Assembly (NCBI RefSeq): GCF_013280495.1
Contig: NZ_JABSSX010000001.1
Location: 124,001 to 188,000, forward strand
Direction: 5' to 3'
DNA: 64,000 bases
DNA from: Brevibacterium permense
Lineage (GTDB): Bacteria > Actinomycetota > Actinomycetes > Actinomycetales > Brevibacteriaceae
The position numbers were made by a program, and so were the translations under genes. Positions 16,784 to 26,394 of the stretch are shown piece after piece (position 1 is the stretch's first letter; every line of letters begins with the position of its first letter). Under the pieces are notes generated by a model. The model was given only the letters and a program-made list of their open reading frames with translations, searched no databases and was not told the DNA's origin.

Positions 16784-16986
16784 GCAAGTGGTCTTGCCGT
16801 CATGCCCCCGGGGGATGACCCCCTTGGCCCGGGAATTTAGAGACCGCCGGGGAGGGTTAAGTAACCGGCGTCGGGTTCAAAAAATCCCGAAACCCCAGGT
16901 CAGGGCGGGTGCAATTCTTGGACTTCGCGGGGCGCAATGCCTCGTCGTGATGGTACCGCAAGGGTGCCGGAAGTGAGGTATCGACC
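16784..16986 (+). other. gene-free gap, candidate cos site
   Basis: 203 bp between HNH and small terminase. Contains a strongly GC-rich stretch with CCCCCGGGGG at about 16806-16815 and a nearby CCCTTGGCCCGGG. Cos sites of HK97-like phages often lie here, but I cannot define the nicks. Confidence 0.35.
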
Positions 16987-17487
16987 ATGGCATCAGGAGG
17001 TGCACGCGCACGTAGCGGCCCGCCGGCCGACTTGAACTCTTACCGTCAGCGCCGCAATGAGGACGGGTGGATCAAGCTGCCCGAGCGTGTTGACCGCCGG
17101 CGAACCCCGAACTGGCCGCTCAAGCCTGGTCTTACTGATCGTGAGCGCGAGTTGTGGCGGCAGTTCTGGAAGATGGGTCAGTCCATCGTCTGGGAGTCCC
17201 AGCACCAGCAGGTGACGCTCGCGATCTACGTACGTCTGCTCGTGTCGATCGAGAATGAGAACTTCGATGTCCCGGCTTCGCGGCTCACGCAGATGCGCAT
17301 CATGGCCGAAGACCTCGGCGTGAACCTCTCCGGCATGGCCCGTCACAAGTGGCGCTATGCCTCCACGGAAGAGCTGCAGAAGAAGTCCGAGGCCTCGGCG
17401 CCGGCCGCCGAAGCGAAGCCGCGCAAGTCGACCGCTCAGCAGATCGCGGATCTCTTCCCGTCTGCGGGTGACGACGGTGCAGGCTGA
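16987..17487 (+). CDS. terminase small subunit
   Basis: 166 aa, P27-like small terminase by position and layout. It has a basic N-terminus, a helical DNA-binding core (PLKPGLTDRERELWRQFWK onwards) and a Lys/Ala-rich tail that would contact the large subunit. It recognises the packaging site on phage DNA. Preceded by AAGTGAGG. Confidence 0.8.
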   Translation: MASGGARARSGPPADLNSYRQRRNEDGWIKLPERVDRRRTPNWPLKPGLTDRERELWRQFWKMGQSIVWESQHQQVTLAIYVRLLVSIENENFDVPASRLTQMRIMAEDLGVNLSGMARHKWRYASTEELQKKSEASAPAAEAKPRKSTAQQIADLFPSAGDDGAG

Positions 17488-19153
17488 TCGGAAGGTCCCG
17501 CGCCCGAACTACTCGATCCCTCACCCAATCAAGACGATGGGGTACTTCCTCGCGGACTGGCTCGCGAATCACGCCGTGGTCCCGGACGGGGACATGTCCG
17601 GTGAGATGTTCGAGCCGACGATCGACCACAAGATCTTCCTCGCCAACCATTACATCGTCCGCCCGGACGCGCAGCGCGGCGAGCTCGCCTCAGCGTTCCA
17701 CTACCGCCGCTCAGCATGGGTGGCCGCGCAGAAGATCGGCAAGTCGCCGGGTATCGCCGGCCACGCGCTGATCGAGTTCGTGGGCCCGTCCCAGTTCGAC
17801 GGGTTCGCAACCGGCGGCGAGACCTACCGTTGCGCCGAACACCGGTGCCCGTGCGGGTGGGAATACGACTTCATGGCCGGCGAGCCGATGGGCCGGCCCC
17901 GCGCCACGCCCCGCATCCAGCTCGCCGCAGTCGTTGAGGACCAGGTGGAGAACACGTGGGGCGCTCTCGTCCCGATGATCGACTTCGGGCCGCTGGCCAA
18001 CGTCATCCCGAAGACCGGTGAAGAGTTCATTCGCCACCCGAACGGCAACCGTGACTCTCTCATCGAGATCGTCACCTCGAAGGCTGATTCGAAGCTCGGC
18101 GCGCGAATCTCGGCAGCGTTCCCCGATGAGACGGGCCTGTACACGGACTCGAACAAGATGCGGAAGTTCAACCGCACCCTTCTCCGTGGCCTCGGAGGAA
18201 TGGGCGGCCGCATGGTCGAGTCCTCGAACCCACCCGACCCCGCCGAGAGCTCGTGGCTGCAGAAGGACACCATGGAGTCCGGCCTCGACGACGTCTACGT
18301 CCACCACTTCCCGCCACCGAAGCACCTCGACTTCGAGAAACCCGGCGAGCGGATGCAGATCTTCCGCTACAACTACCAGTTCTCGCCCTGGGTCGACCTC
18401 CGCGACATCGAGAAGACCGCCAAGGACCTCATGCGCGAGCACCCCGCCGAGGCAGAACGCTTCTACGGCAACCGCATCGTCGCCGGCTCCGCACATTGGA
18501 TCAAACAGACCGTGTGGGACCTCCGCGCAGCAGAACCTCGCGTCGAGGTAAAGCCGCGTACGAAGATCTGCCTAGGATTCGACGGTTCGGAGACGAACGA
18601 CTGGACCGGTTTCCGCGCCGAGACACTCGACTTCCACCAGTTCACCCCGACCTACCACAACGGTGCCCGCAAGACGATCTGGGACCCGCGCCGATGGGAC
18701 GGCCGCATTCCCCGTCTCGAAGTAGATGCCGCGCTCGCCGACATCCTCTCCGAGTACGAAGTCGTCCGAGCCTACTTCGACCCGTTCGGTTACCGCACCG
18801 AGCTAGCTGAGTGGTCGGCGAAGTACGGCGACGTGATCGTTGAGTTCGCGACGAACCGTCTCGGCCAGATGTGGGAGGCGCTGGAAGCGTTCAAGATGAC
18901 CGTCGTCGACCCGGAGTCGGAGTTCTCTCATGACGCCGACGAGACGGTGTCGATCCACATCCGTAACGCTGTCGAGTCCGCTGTCGGCGGCCACGGCAAG
19001 TACTACATCAAGAAGGCTTCTGAGGATCAGAAGATCGACCTCACCATGTCCTCAGTCCTCGCCCACCAGGCCGCTCTCGACGCTGTGAAGTCGGGAGCGA
19101 AGAACACGAAGAAGTCCACGATCTACACCGGCACATCGACGAAATGGAGGTGA
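17468..19153 (+). CDS. terminase large subunit
   Basis: 561 aa packaging motor. The ATPase half has a degenerate Walker A, QKIGKS (around residue 87). The nuclease half starts near CLGFDGSETNDW, the first acidic residue of the RNase H-like fold, with FDPFGYR and later Asp residues completing it. Start GTG 17468 overlaps the small subunit gene; GTG 17477 is an alternative, and neither has a clear Shine-Dalgarno, so translational coupling is likely. Confidence 0.92.
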   Translation: MTTVQADRKVPRPNYSIPHPIKTMGYFLADWLANHAVVPDGDMSGEMFEPTIDHKIFLANHYIVRPDAQRGELASAFHYRRSAWVAAQKIGKSPGIAGHALIEFVGPSQFDGFATGGETYRCAEHRCPCGWEYDFMAGEPMGRPRATPRIQLAAVVEDQVENTWGALVPMIDFGPLANVIPKTGEEFIRHPNGNRDSLIEIVTSKADSKLGARISAAFPDETGLYTDSNKMRKFNRTLLRGLGGMGGRMVESSNPPDPAESSWLQKDTMESGLDDVYVHHFPPPKHLDFEKPGERMQIFRYNYQFSPWVDLRDIEKTAKDLMREHPAEAERFYGNRIVAGSAHWIKQTVWDLRAAEPRVEVKPRTKICLGFDGSETNDWTGFRAETLDFHQFTPTYHNGARKTIWDPRRWDGRIPRLEVDAALADILSEYEVVRAYFDPFGYRTELAEWSAKYGDVIVEFATNRLGQMWEALEAFKMTVVDPESEFSHDADETVSIHIRNAVESAVGGHGKYYIKKASEDQKIDLTMSSVLAHQAALDAVKSGAKNTKKSTIYTGTSTKWR

Positions 19154-19154
19154 C

Positions 19155-20624
19155 ATGCCCACACTCAGCGTCGACCAGGCCGAGAAGATGACAGACCGTC
19201 TCTCGCAGGACCTGCAGTACCGCCGCGGCGAGATCTCGAAGCGCATGAACTACCTCACCGGTGAAACCGGCCGCCTCCGCTTCGCCTCGGACAAGTTCAG
19301 GGAGAAATTCCACGAACGCTACGCCGGGTTCACCGACAACTGGTGTGCACCTGTCGTCGAGGCCGTAGGCGAACGCATGGTCTACCTCGGCCTACGACCA
19401 GCCGGGAAGCTCGGCGCCGACACAGAACTCTCCCGCGCCTGGGAAGCCACCGGAGCCGACGCCGGCATCCAGGAGGCGCTCGCCGTCCGTTCGGCGGCCT
19501 CGCGGGCCTTCGCGCTCGTATCGCCCACGAATCGTGCCGACCGTCCCCGGATCACGTTCGAGCATCCCGAGCTCACGATCGTCGACGAGGACCCGGCGAC
19601 GGGTGTCCGTCGTGCCGCGCTGATCATGTGGGCCGATGACAACTGGGAATACGCGACCCTGTACACGGCCACCGAGGTATGGAAGTTCCAGCGAAAGACC
19701 TCCGAGGACCGCGAGATGCGCCAGGGCCGCCCCGTCGACGTCGGCAGCGGGTGGGAACCACGCCACCACAACACCGATGACACCTGGCCGGCGAAGAACC
19801 CGCTCGGCTGCGTACCGATCGTGGAGATGAAGAACCGTTCGTTCCTCCGCCCCGACCACCCGATTTCAGAGATCTCGGGTGTCATGGCCATGCAGGACGC
19901 GATCAACCTCAACTGGGCGTACCTCCTCAACGCCCTCGACCGGGTATCCCTGCCTCAGCGCATCATCACCGGCGCCGACATCCCCGAGGTGCCGGTCCTC
20001 GACAACGACGGGCAGATCGCCGGGTACCGTCCTGTCGACCTCGACTCCCTCACCGGGGAGAACATTCTCTGGATCAACGGGGATGAGGCGAAACCGCACG
20101 AGTGGTCGGCAGCGCAGATCGCCCCGTTCCTCGAGGTCACGCAGCAAGCTGTCGAGCACATCGCCGCGCAGACCCGCACCCCGCCGCATTACCTGTCCGG
20201 GAAGATGGTCAACACCGCCGCCGAGGCGTTGACGATCTCTGAGGCCGGTCTCGTCTCCCGCGCCCGCCAGTCGATCCTGTTCGTCAACCAGGACGTGCGC
20301 ACCATAAACTACCTCACCGCGCTCGCCATGGGCCGCTCGGAAAAGGAAGCCGATGCGATCGCAGCCGGCACCCCGATGTGGGCCGACCCGCAATACCGGT
20401 CGGACGCGCAGCGTGCTGACGCTCTGCTCAAGAAAAAGCAGCTCGGCTACCCCATGAAGTACCTCCTCGAGCAGGACGGCCTACCCCCGCACGAAATCGA
20501 CCGTGTCATGGAGATGATCAAGGAAGAGCAGGAGCAGGACCCGCTCGGCGTCATCAACCGCATGGCCACGACTGGTAACCCAGGCGTGTTCGACCAGCCT
20601 GAAACTCACCAAGACCAGCTATGA
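19155..20624 (+). CDS. portal protein
   Basis: 489 aa, SPP1 gp6-like portal. Recognisable by size, position after the terminase, and blocks such as NPLGCVPIVEM, DAINLNWAYLLNALD and TRTPPHYLSG. It forms the dodecameric DNA channel at one capsid vertex. GGAGGTGAC precedes ATG 19155. Confidence 0.92.
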   Translation: MPTLSVDQAEKMTDRLSQDLQYRRGEISKRMNYLTGETGRLRFASDKFREKFHERYAGFTDNWCAPVVEAVGERMVYLGLRPAGKLGADTELSRAWEATGADAGIQEALAVRSAASRAFALVSPTNRADRPRITFEHPELTIVDEDPATGVRRAALIMWADDNWEYATLYTATEVWKFQRKTSEDREMRQGRPVDVGSGWEPRHHNTDDTWPAKNPLGCVPIVEMKNRSFLRPDHPISEISGVMAMQDAINLNWAYLLNALDRVSLPQRIITGADIPEVPVLDNDGQIAGYRPVDLDSLTGENILWINGDEAKPHEWSAAQIAPFLEVTQQAVEHIAAQTRTPPHYLSGKMVNTAAEALTISEAGLVSRARQSILFVNQDVRTINYLTALAMGRSEKEADAIAAGTPMWADPQYRSDAQRADALLKKKQLGYPMKYLLEQDGLPPHEIDRVMEMIKEEQEQDPLGVINRMATTGNPGVFDQPETHQDQL

Positions 20625-21559
20625 GCACCGCCGACGTCGTCCGCGCAGCATCTCGCCACAAGGAGAACACCGAGAAGCTGACGGAGGCCGCGTTCGAGCA
20701 TGCAGGCAGGGCGTGGAAACGCGTCAACCCCGGATCCATCGTCTCGTCTTGGCAGACACTGTCCGCCGGCGTCATCGGCGCGGTGATGCTGGCACAGACG
20801 GAGACGATCGACAACAGCAACGACTACATCGACTTCGCGTTCAACGACCAGAACATCGACGGTCTCGACGCCAGACTCCGCCCGGGAGCGGTCGTCGGCA
20901 CCATGCCGGCCACCGGGGCGACACTCGACGCAGCGCTCGCCGGTGTCGCCTACCACGCTCTCGACCACATCGGGCGCGGGTATTCGACGAATGAGGCCAT
21001 GCAGACGGGTCTGGTGGAGTTGTCGAAGCTCGTACAGTACGGAGTCGCTGACGCGGGCCGTGCCTCTTCGCAGATCCGGATCGGCTCGACGCGACAGAAG
21101 GTCGGGTACGTACGCATGGCTTCTCTCGGGTGCTGCGCACGATGCTCAGTGCTCGCTGGCCGCTACTACGCGTGGAACACCGGGTTCCTCCGCCACCCGC
21201 ACTGCCGGTGCGTTCATATCCCCGCGCAGGAGTCCATGGCCGACACCTTCGCCACAGACCCGTACGAAGTGTTCGACGCACTGACTGCTGCTGAGCAGGA
21301 CCGCATCTATACGAAGGCCGGCGCCGAGGCGATCCGTAATGGCGCTGACATGAACCAAGTGGTCAACTCCCGCCGAGGTATGACCACCTCAGGCCGGTTC
21401 ACCGCCGAAGGCGTAGGAAGGCGCGGCTACTACAAGATCACCTCCGAGGCTGGCCGACGCGGGTACAGCCGCTTGTCCGTCGACGAGATACTCCGCCGCT
21501 CCGGCTCCGACAAGGAGCGTTTCGTCAGCCTGCTCACCGAGTACGGCTACTTCGTCTGA
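20621..21559 (+). CDS. MuF-like head morphogenesis protein
   Basis: 312 aa. The Cys-rich motif CCARCSVLAG and the RHPHCRC block are those of the MuF/VG15-type head protein. Such proteins are packaged minor head components; some carry C-terminal toxins, but no toxin-like domain is recognised here. ATGA overlap with the portal gene. Confidence 0.85.
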   Translation: MSTADVVRAASRHKENTEKLTEAAFEHAGRAWKRVNPGSIVSSWQTLSAGVIGAVMLAQTETIDNSNDYIDFAFNDQNIDGLDARLRPGAVVGTMPATGATLDAALAGVAYHALDHIGRGYSTNEAMQTGLVELSKLVQYGVADAGRASSQIRIGSTRQKVGYVRMASLGCCARCSVLAGRYYAWNTGFLRHPHCRCVHIPAQESMADTFATDPYEVFDALTAAEQDRIYTKAGAEAIRNGADMNQVVNSRRGMTTSGRFTAEGVGRRGYYKITSEAGRRGYSRLSVDEILRRSGSDKERFVSLLTEYGYFV

Positions 21560-21630
21560 CCCACAGATTCCCCGCCTCCACGGCAAGCGTGGCGGCACCC
21601 CACCATGCGCAATGCAGGAGGAGAACACCC

Positions 21631-22290
21631 ATGTCAACGCTCAAACCCGCTGACGATCCGAAACTCACCGAGAACAGTGACGACGAGGAAACCAACCTTG
21701 ACGAGGACACCTCGACTGAGGACGACTCGATCAACAATCACGACGACGAGGATGACGACGAGGACGGCAGCGATTCGCTCGGCGACAAGGGCAAGCAGGC
21801 CCTCGACCGTATGAAGACTGCTCGGAATGAGGCGAAGAAGCTCGCGAAGGAACGCGAGGCAGAGATCGCCGAACTCAAAAGGCAGTTGGCGGCGAAAGAC
21901 AAGACGCCCGAGGAGAACGAACTCGAGCAGGCCCGCGCCGAAGCCCGAGCCGAGGCGATGACCGCAGCCAACGCCCGCGTGATCCGCTCCGAGGTGAAGT
22001 CCGCGGCTGCCGGCAAGCTCCGAAACCCGGCGCTCGCTCTCCGCCTGCTCGACCTTACAGATTTCGATGTTGACGAGAACGGGGACGTCGACACCGAGCA
22101 AATCCAGGAGGCCATTTCCGACCTGTTGGAAGAGAACCCCGAACTAGCCGCGCAAGGCGGCAACGCGAGTTTCGACTCCGGGCGTGGCAAACAGCCGCGG
22201 AAAAAGAAGCTCACGAAAGACGATCTCAAGGGTATGTCTCCGGACGAGATTACCAAGGCCTACAACGAGGGCCGGATCGAAACCTCATGA
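21631..22290 (+). CDS. capsid scaffolding protein
   Basis: 219 aa from ATG 21631 with AGGAGGA upstream. A strongly acidic N-terminus (about 10-50), a long coiled coil (about 55-110) and a basic C-terminus (PRKKKLTKDDLK) that would bind the capsid protein: the classic scaffold layout, directly before the capsid gene. Confidence 0.88.
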   Translation: MSTLKPADDPKLTENSDDEETNLDEDTSTEDDSINNHDDEDDDEDGSDSLGDKGKQALDRMKTARNEAKKLAKEREAEIAELKRQLAAKDKTPEENELEQARAEARAEAMTAANARVIRSEVKSAAAGKLRNPALALRLLDLTDFDVDENGDVDTEQIQEAISDLLEENPELAAQGGNASFDSGRGKQPRKKKLTKDDLKGMSPDEITKAYNEGRIETS

Positions 22291-22331
22291 CTCCCACCAG
22301 GGAAGTCACCTAACCAGAAGGGACGATCGCC

Positions 22332-23150
22332 ATGGCGATTACCAATTTCATCCCGGAGATCTGGTCGGCCAAGATGCTCACCGAGTTCCGCCACACCGCG
22401 GTGTGGGCAGGACTCACCAACCGTGAGTACGAGGGCGATCTTCGTTCGGGGAACAAGCTCCACATCACCAGCCCGGTGCCGATCGCGATCAAGGACTACA
22501 AGGCTGCGAACCGCACCACCAGTGCTGACGCAATCTCGGACACCGGCATCGAGCTCGACGTCGACCAGGAGAAGAACTTCGACTTCTACGTCGACGACAT
22601 CGACCGCGCCCAGGCCGCCGGCAACCTCAACGAGTACACAAAGTCGGCCGCCGACGGACTCGTTGAAGATGCTGACAAGTTCCTCGCCGCGCTCGCCGTA
22701 ACCAACGGCACCGCCGTGACTCCCGGCGCTCCGGCAACGGATGCGAAGACCGCGTGGAATGTTCTGCGCGACCTGGTCAAGGCCCTCAACAAGGCTGCCG
22801 TGCCGAAGGAGAACCGTGTCTTCGTCGCGAACGCTGAGTTCGAGGCGCTGCTCTTCGAGCATGACTCGAAGATGACCAACGCTGATCAGTCCGGGACCAC
22901 CGAGGGCCTGCGCAACGCCTCTCTGGGAAAGATCCTGCGACTCGACGGGTACGGCTCGGAGAACCTGCCCGAGACTGACGCCCCGCAGGTCGTGGCCATG
23001 CACCGTTCGTCTCTGGCGTTCGTGTCGCAGATCCAGAAGACCGAGGCGATGCGCGCCGAGAACAAGTTCGCTGACCGTCTGCGTGGTCTCCACGTCTACG
23101 GCGCAAAGGTTGTTCGCCCGAAGGCCATCGCTGTCTACACGGCAGCCTGA
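22332..23150 (+). CDS. major capsid protein
   Basis: 272 aa, HK97-fold capsid protein close to the P22-coat/gp5-like type of actinophages. Begins MAITNFIPEIWSAKML and ends with VRPKAIAVYTAA; the block GNKLHITSPVPIAI and the Asp/Glu-rich E-loop region are typical. Good RBS and position after the scaffold. Confidence 0.92.
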   Translation: MAITNFIPEIWSAKMLTEFRHTAVWAGLTNREYEGDLRSGNKLHITSPVPIAIKDYKAANRTTSADAISDTGIELDVDQEKNFDFYVDDIDRAQAAGNLNEYTKSAADGLVEDADKFLAALAVTNGTAVTPGAPATDAKTAWNVLRDLVKALNKAAVPKENRVFVANAEFEALLFEHDSKMTNADQSGTTEGLRNASLGKILRLDGYGSENLPETDAPQVVAMHRSSLAFVSQIQKTEAMRAENKFADRLRGLHVYGAKVVRPKAIAVYTAA

Positions 23151-23165
23151 TCGGAAGGTTCACTC

Positions 23166-23591
23166 ATGACTCTCGTGAAGGGACCCAACGGTCTCGTCTT
23201 CGACGTGGCCCCGTCGGTCGCCTCCGGGCTGATCGGCGGCGGCCACGTCGTGGCAGTCGAGGCCAAGGGCAAGAAGAAGTCCAAGAAGGGCAAAGTCGAC
23301 TCCGAGAAGCAGGAGGCCCAGTCGGGCTCCGAGGTGGAAGATTCTGAGGATAACTCGGACGATTCCTTCCACGAGACCAACTCGGACCCGACTGACCAGG
23401 GCGAACAGTCCGAAGAACAGGTGGAAGATTCCGACGACGATTCGGACGAGTCTTCCACTGAGACGCCGGCCGTCCCGTCCGGCAACGCGTCCCGCGGCGA
23501 ATGGGAGGCCTACGCGCTCGCCCAGGGGTTCGCAGAGGAACAGCTCGACGGGCTCAAGCGCGACGAGATCCGCGCACTGTTCGACGAATGA
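23166..23591 (+). CDS. acidic head protein with Asp/Ser repeats
   Basis: 141 aa. A short N-terminal beta-like domain (about 1-33), a basic stretch, then two copies of an Asp/Ser/Glu-rich repeat (about 55-95) and a C-terminal SAP-like helix pair (ALAQGFAEEQLDGLKRDEI). Conserved architecture after actinophage capsid genes, probably a decoration or head-completion protein. Confidence 0.65.
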   Translation: MTLVKGPNGLVFDVAPSVASGLIGGGHVVAVEAKGKKKSKKGKVDSEKQEAQSGSEVEDSEDNSDDSFHETNSDPTDQGEQSEEQVEDSDDDSDESSTETPAVPSGNASRGEWEAYALAQGFAEEQLDGLKRDEIRALFDE

Positions 23592-23605
23592 GGGGGTGAC
23601 TGACG

Positions 23606-24199
23606 ATGCTGATCCAACCCACGGCGCTCGCGCTCTACGGCGAGACTTTCGAGGACTCCGAGACCGCAACGGTCAATGAGCTCATCGAATCGGCATCGTC
23701 AGCCATAACCTCTGCCGCCGGCACGGGCATACTCGCCGAGACGTCAGCTATCGAGGTGCTCGGGCTCAACGAGCGGTTGCTCAACCTGCCTGGTGCCCCG
23801 ATTCGTCGAGTCGACGAGATCCGTGCTGATGGTGAACTGATCGACCCGAACACCTACCGAGTGGCAAGCAATGGCGTGTACCGAGCGCAAGGCTGGGCAT
23901 GCGGCGCTGCTCTTCCCACCCTGCGGATCACCTACTTCCATGGCTTCGACGTCACGCCGAAGGACATCCAGACGCTCTGTGCATCCATGGTGATCGCGGG
24001 ACTCATCGCGTCTCGCGAGGGCGGCTGGGATCTGCAGAACGGTCGCATGTCCTCGATGGGGGTCGACGACTACCGGGAGGCTTACGCCACGTCTGGTGAG
24101 GGCGTTGAGCAGGTCACTCCGATGGATCTGCCTGAACGCACCCGCAAGGCGCTGCGGAAGCGTTTCGGTGGGTCTGTGGCCGTGGTGAACTCGCTGTGA
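23606..24199 (+). CDS. head-tail connector (gp6-like)
   Basis: 197 aa. All-helical beginning and end with a central LRITYFHGFD block, matching the head-tail adaptor fold of siphophages. Located directly after the capsid genes. Confidence 0.75.
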   Translation: MLIQPTALALYGETFEDSETATVNELIESASSAITSAAGTGILAETSAIEVLGLNERLLNLPGAPIRRVDEIRADGELIDPNTYRVASNGVYRAQGWACGAALPTLRITYFHGFDVTPKDIQTLCASMVIAGLIASREGGWDLQNGRMSSMGVDDYREAYATSGEGVEQVTPMDLPERTRKALRKRFGGSVAVVNSL

Positions 24200-24600
24200 G
24201 CGCAAGGGCACGCGCAGTCACTCTGCGGGGCCGCCGCCGCGCCGAGGCTCTGATGCAAGATCAGTGCCTCATCCGCCGCGTAACCGGAGAGACCACTGAC
24301 CGGGAGACCGCGAAGGTGGTCCCGGTCTACGCAGACGTCTACACCGGCAAGTGCAAGCTGCAGTCCTACGAGGGCTACGAGCAGGAGAAGAACACCGCCG
24401 AGACCGCTCTCACGGTCCAGCGCATGTCCGTCCACCTGCCGGTCGGCGCGTACCGGATCAATGTCGGCGACGTCGTCGAGGTCACCGACTCACGCATGGA
24501 TCCGCTGCTGGTAGGCCGGAAGTTCCGCATCACCCAGGAGGCACCGTTCAAGACGTTCGCCACCGCTTACCGGGTGTTCGTCGATTACATCGCTGACTGA
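24196..24600 (+). CDS. head-closure (stopper) protein
   Basis: 134 aa, DUF6093-like beta-barrel protein by layout. GTG 24196 overlaps the previous stop (GTGA). Contains a central beta-rich segment (VGAYRINVGDVVEVTDSRMD) typical of stopper proteins. Confidence 0.7.
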   Translation: MSARARAVTLRGRRRAEALMQDQCLIRRVTGETTDRETAKVVPVYADVYTGKCKLQSYEGYEQEKNTAETALTVQRMSVHLPVGAYRINVGDVVEVTDSRMDPLLVGRKFRITQEAPFKTFATAYRVFVDYIAD

Positions 24601-24610
24601 GGAGGACCGA

Positions 24611-25003
24611 ATGCCGTTGGACACCTCAGAGACTCAGAACCTCGTCGATGCGCTCGACAAGTTCGACTCCGATGTTCGCTCAAAAGCGGAAGCCGTGCTG
24701 GTCAAAGGTGCCGTGCAGATCAAGAAGAACCTGCAGGAAGATGCCCGAGGGTCGCGGTACTTCAAGCAGTTCGCGAAGAAGATCAGCTACGAAACCACGA
24801 AGCGGAAGAACACCACCGAGGTGGAGATCGGCCCGGAGAACGACAAACCAACCGGGAAGAATCCCGGCGGAGGCCCCGGCGCGGCCATCGCCTACTTCGG
24901 TGGCGCGAACGGTGGCGGAGGCACTCTCGACTTCGACGAACCCGTCGAGCGGGAGTTCGATTCGATCGACGAGTACATGAAGAAGCTCGGAGACGCACTG
25001 TGA
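24611..25003 (+). CDS. tail completion / HK97 gp10-like protein
   Basis: 130 aa. Helix-rich N-terminus followed by a Gly-rich loop (GKNPGGGPGAAIAYFGGANG) as in the gp10 family that joins tail to head. Order after the stopper supports the call. Confidence 0.72.
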   Translation: MPLDTSETQNLVDALDKFDSDVRSKAEAVLVKGAVQIKKNLQEDARGSRYFKQFAKKISYETTKRKNTTEVEIGPENDKPTGKNPGGGPGAAIAYFGGANGGGGTLDFDEPVEREFDSIDEYMKKLGDAL

Positions 25004-25422
25004 GCAGCATCCTCGCCCTCTCCGACGCCATCGAGGACGTGTTCCCCGAAGGGACACTGTTCGAGGCTGTGAAGCCCAACGAGAAGGGCGAGTACGTCGA
25101 GTCCGCTTTCCCGTGGACCGTCGCTCGCGTCCAGATCCCGAACACACTCTCCCGCTCCATGGCCGGCACCAGGCACGCGCAACGCGTCCGCATCACCGTC
25201 ACCATCGCCGGCATCACGTTCACCTCGGTCCGCGTCATCGTCGACAAGCTCGACCCGATCCTCGAAGGCGCTCGACCCACCGCGGCCGGATGGTCACTCT
25301 CCCCGGTGCGCATGCTCAACGCACGCGACATCGTCGAAGACGAAACGATCACCCTCACGACCGCGAACCGGCACCCGGTGTACACGGTCCTCGAGTACGG
25401 ACTCACCGCCGCCCGCAACTGA
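25000..25422 (+). CDS. tail terminator protein
   Basis: 140 aa. GTG 25000 overlaps the previous stop. Mixed alpha/beta of the usual size for the tail terminator, placed between the completion protein and the tail tube gene. Sequence alone is not diagnostic. Confidence 0.65.
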   Translation: MSSILALSDAIEDVFPEGTLFEAVKPNEKGEYVESAFPWTVARVQIPNTLSRSMAGTRHAQRVRITVTIAGITFTSVRVIVDKLDPILEGARPTAAGWSLSPVRMLNARDIVEDETITLTTANRHPVYTVLEYGLTAARN

Positions 25423-25438
25423 CTCTCCCACCCACCAC

Positions 25439-25467
25439 AGGCCTCGCACCTTCCCGGCGCGGGGCCT
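25439..25467 (+). terminator. hairpin in the tail gene region
   Basis: AGGCCTCGC pairs with GCGGGGCCT (one G-T pair) across an 11-base loop, just after the tail terminator gene. No T-tract; may tune transcript levels. Confidence 0.4.
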
Positions 25468-25493
25468 TCGTCATGCCCACACCAGGAGGCCCC

Positions 25494-25772
25494 ATGTACG
25501 TCCGCGTGAAGGACAAGACCACGAAGCATCAGTTCGACGTGCCGGAGGGCGACCCCCGCATCGGCACCGCCTTCGAACTCCTCGAATCTGCCCGGTATCC
25601 GCGTGCGCGCTCGCCGCGGCCACCGAAGCATCACGTCCCTGTGAAGTCGGCTCGTGCCGCTGAGCAGGGTTCGTCCGACACCAGCCCGGCGTCGGACTCG
25701 CAGACCGAAGCACCCGCTGAGGCTGCCGAAACACCTGAGTCGAAGCCGGCTCGGGCCAACTCAAGAAAGTGA
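25494..25772 (+). CDS. 92-aa phage protein, unrecognised
   Basis: ATG 25494 has AGGAGG just upstream. Starts with a short beta segment (MYVRVKDKTTKHQFDVPEG) followed by a disordered Ala/Pro/Ser-rich tail. Similar small proteins precede tail tube genes; role unknown. Confidence 0.6.
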   Translation: MYVRVKDKTTKHQFDVPEGDPRIGTAFELLESARYPRARSPRPPKHHVPVKSARAAEQGSSDTSPASDSQTEAPAEAAETPESKPARANSRK

Positions 25773-25781
25773 GGCCATGTC

Positions 25782-26297
25782 ATGGCTGAAATTCCATCGA
25801 CGCCGGCGGACGGCAACTTCAAGGTCGTGTACGTCCCGGCTATCGCAGACACCAAGGCTCCGAAGCTCGACGAGCTCAATGCCGATGGTGCTCTCGACAT
25901 CAGCTGCTACCTGACTGGTGACGGCTGGAACCCGACCAAGGAGCAGGCAACGATCTCGGATCCGCGCATGTGCTCGCGGCAGGAGTTCGGTCGCCCAGGC
26001 CGCAAGACTCCGGGTCTGTCGATCACCGTCATCGACAACACCAACTCCGACAACGAAGCCGACGCGAACGAGGCTGTCGAGACGATCACCGAGGGCGCCC
26101 AGGGCTACTTCGTGGAGCGTGTCGGCGTGCCTTACGAGGAGGAATTCGCGGTCGGCCAGAAGGTCAGCATCTACCCGGCCACCGCCGGTGAGAAGCAGCT
26201 CCTGGCACCCGAGGCGAACTCGGTGACCCGGTCCACGATCCCGCAGTTCATCTTCGCGGATGTGCAGACGGACAAGCCGATCGTCGCGGCTGCCTGA
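25782..26297 (+). CDS. major tail (tube) protein
   Basis: 171 aa. A compact beta-rich protein with ISCYLTGDGWNPTKEQATISDPRMC and a conserved FIFADVQTDKPIV end, as in actinophage tail tubes. Polymerises into the tail tube. Position immediately before the chaperones supports it. Confidence 0.85.
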   Translation: MAEIPSTPADGNFKVVYVPAIADTKAPKLDELNADGALDISCYLTGDGWNPTKEQATISDPRMCSRQEFGRPGRKTPGLSITVIDNTNSDNEADANEAVETITEGAQGYFVERVGVPYEEEFAVGQKVSIYPATAGEKQLLAPEANSVTRSTIPQFIFADVQTDKPIVAAA

Positions 26298-26310
26298 TCC
26301 ACCCCTACTC

Positions 26311-26350
26311 CTGGCCGTGCGTGGCTTTTCTCCTGTCCACGCACGGCCAG
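26311..26350 (+). terminator. 14-bp perfect hairpin after the tail tube gene
   Basis: CTGGCCGTGCGTGG (26311-26324) and CCACGCACGGCCAG (26337-26350) pair perfectly across a 12-base loop. No T-tract follows. It could reduce expression of the chaperones and tape measure relative to the abundant tube protein. Confidence 0.6.
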
Positions 26351-26394
26351 GGCATCACCCCACCACCCAAACAGGAGAGAACAGGAGAAGCACC

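Noticed and set aside
20621-21559. Toxin domain at the C-terminus of the MuF-like protein
   Set aside because: MuF proteins sometimes carry polymorphic toxins, but the C-terminal 90 residues here are short and show no toxin motif I recognise.
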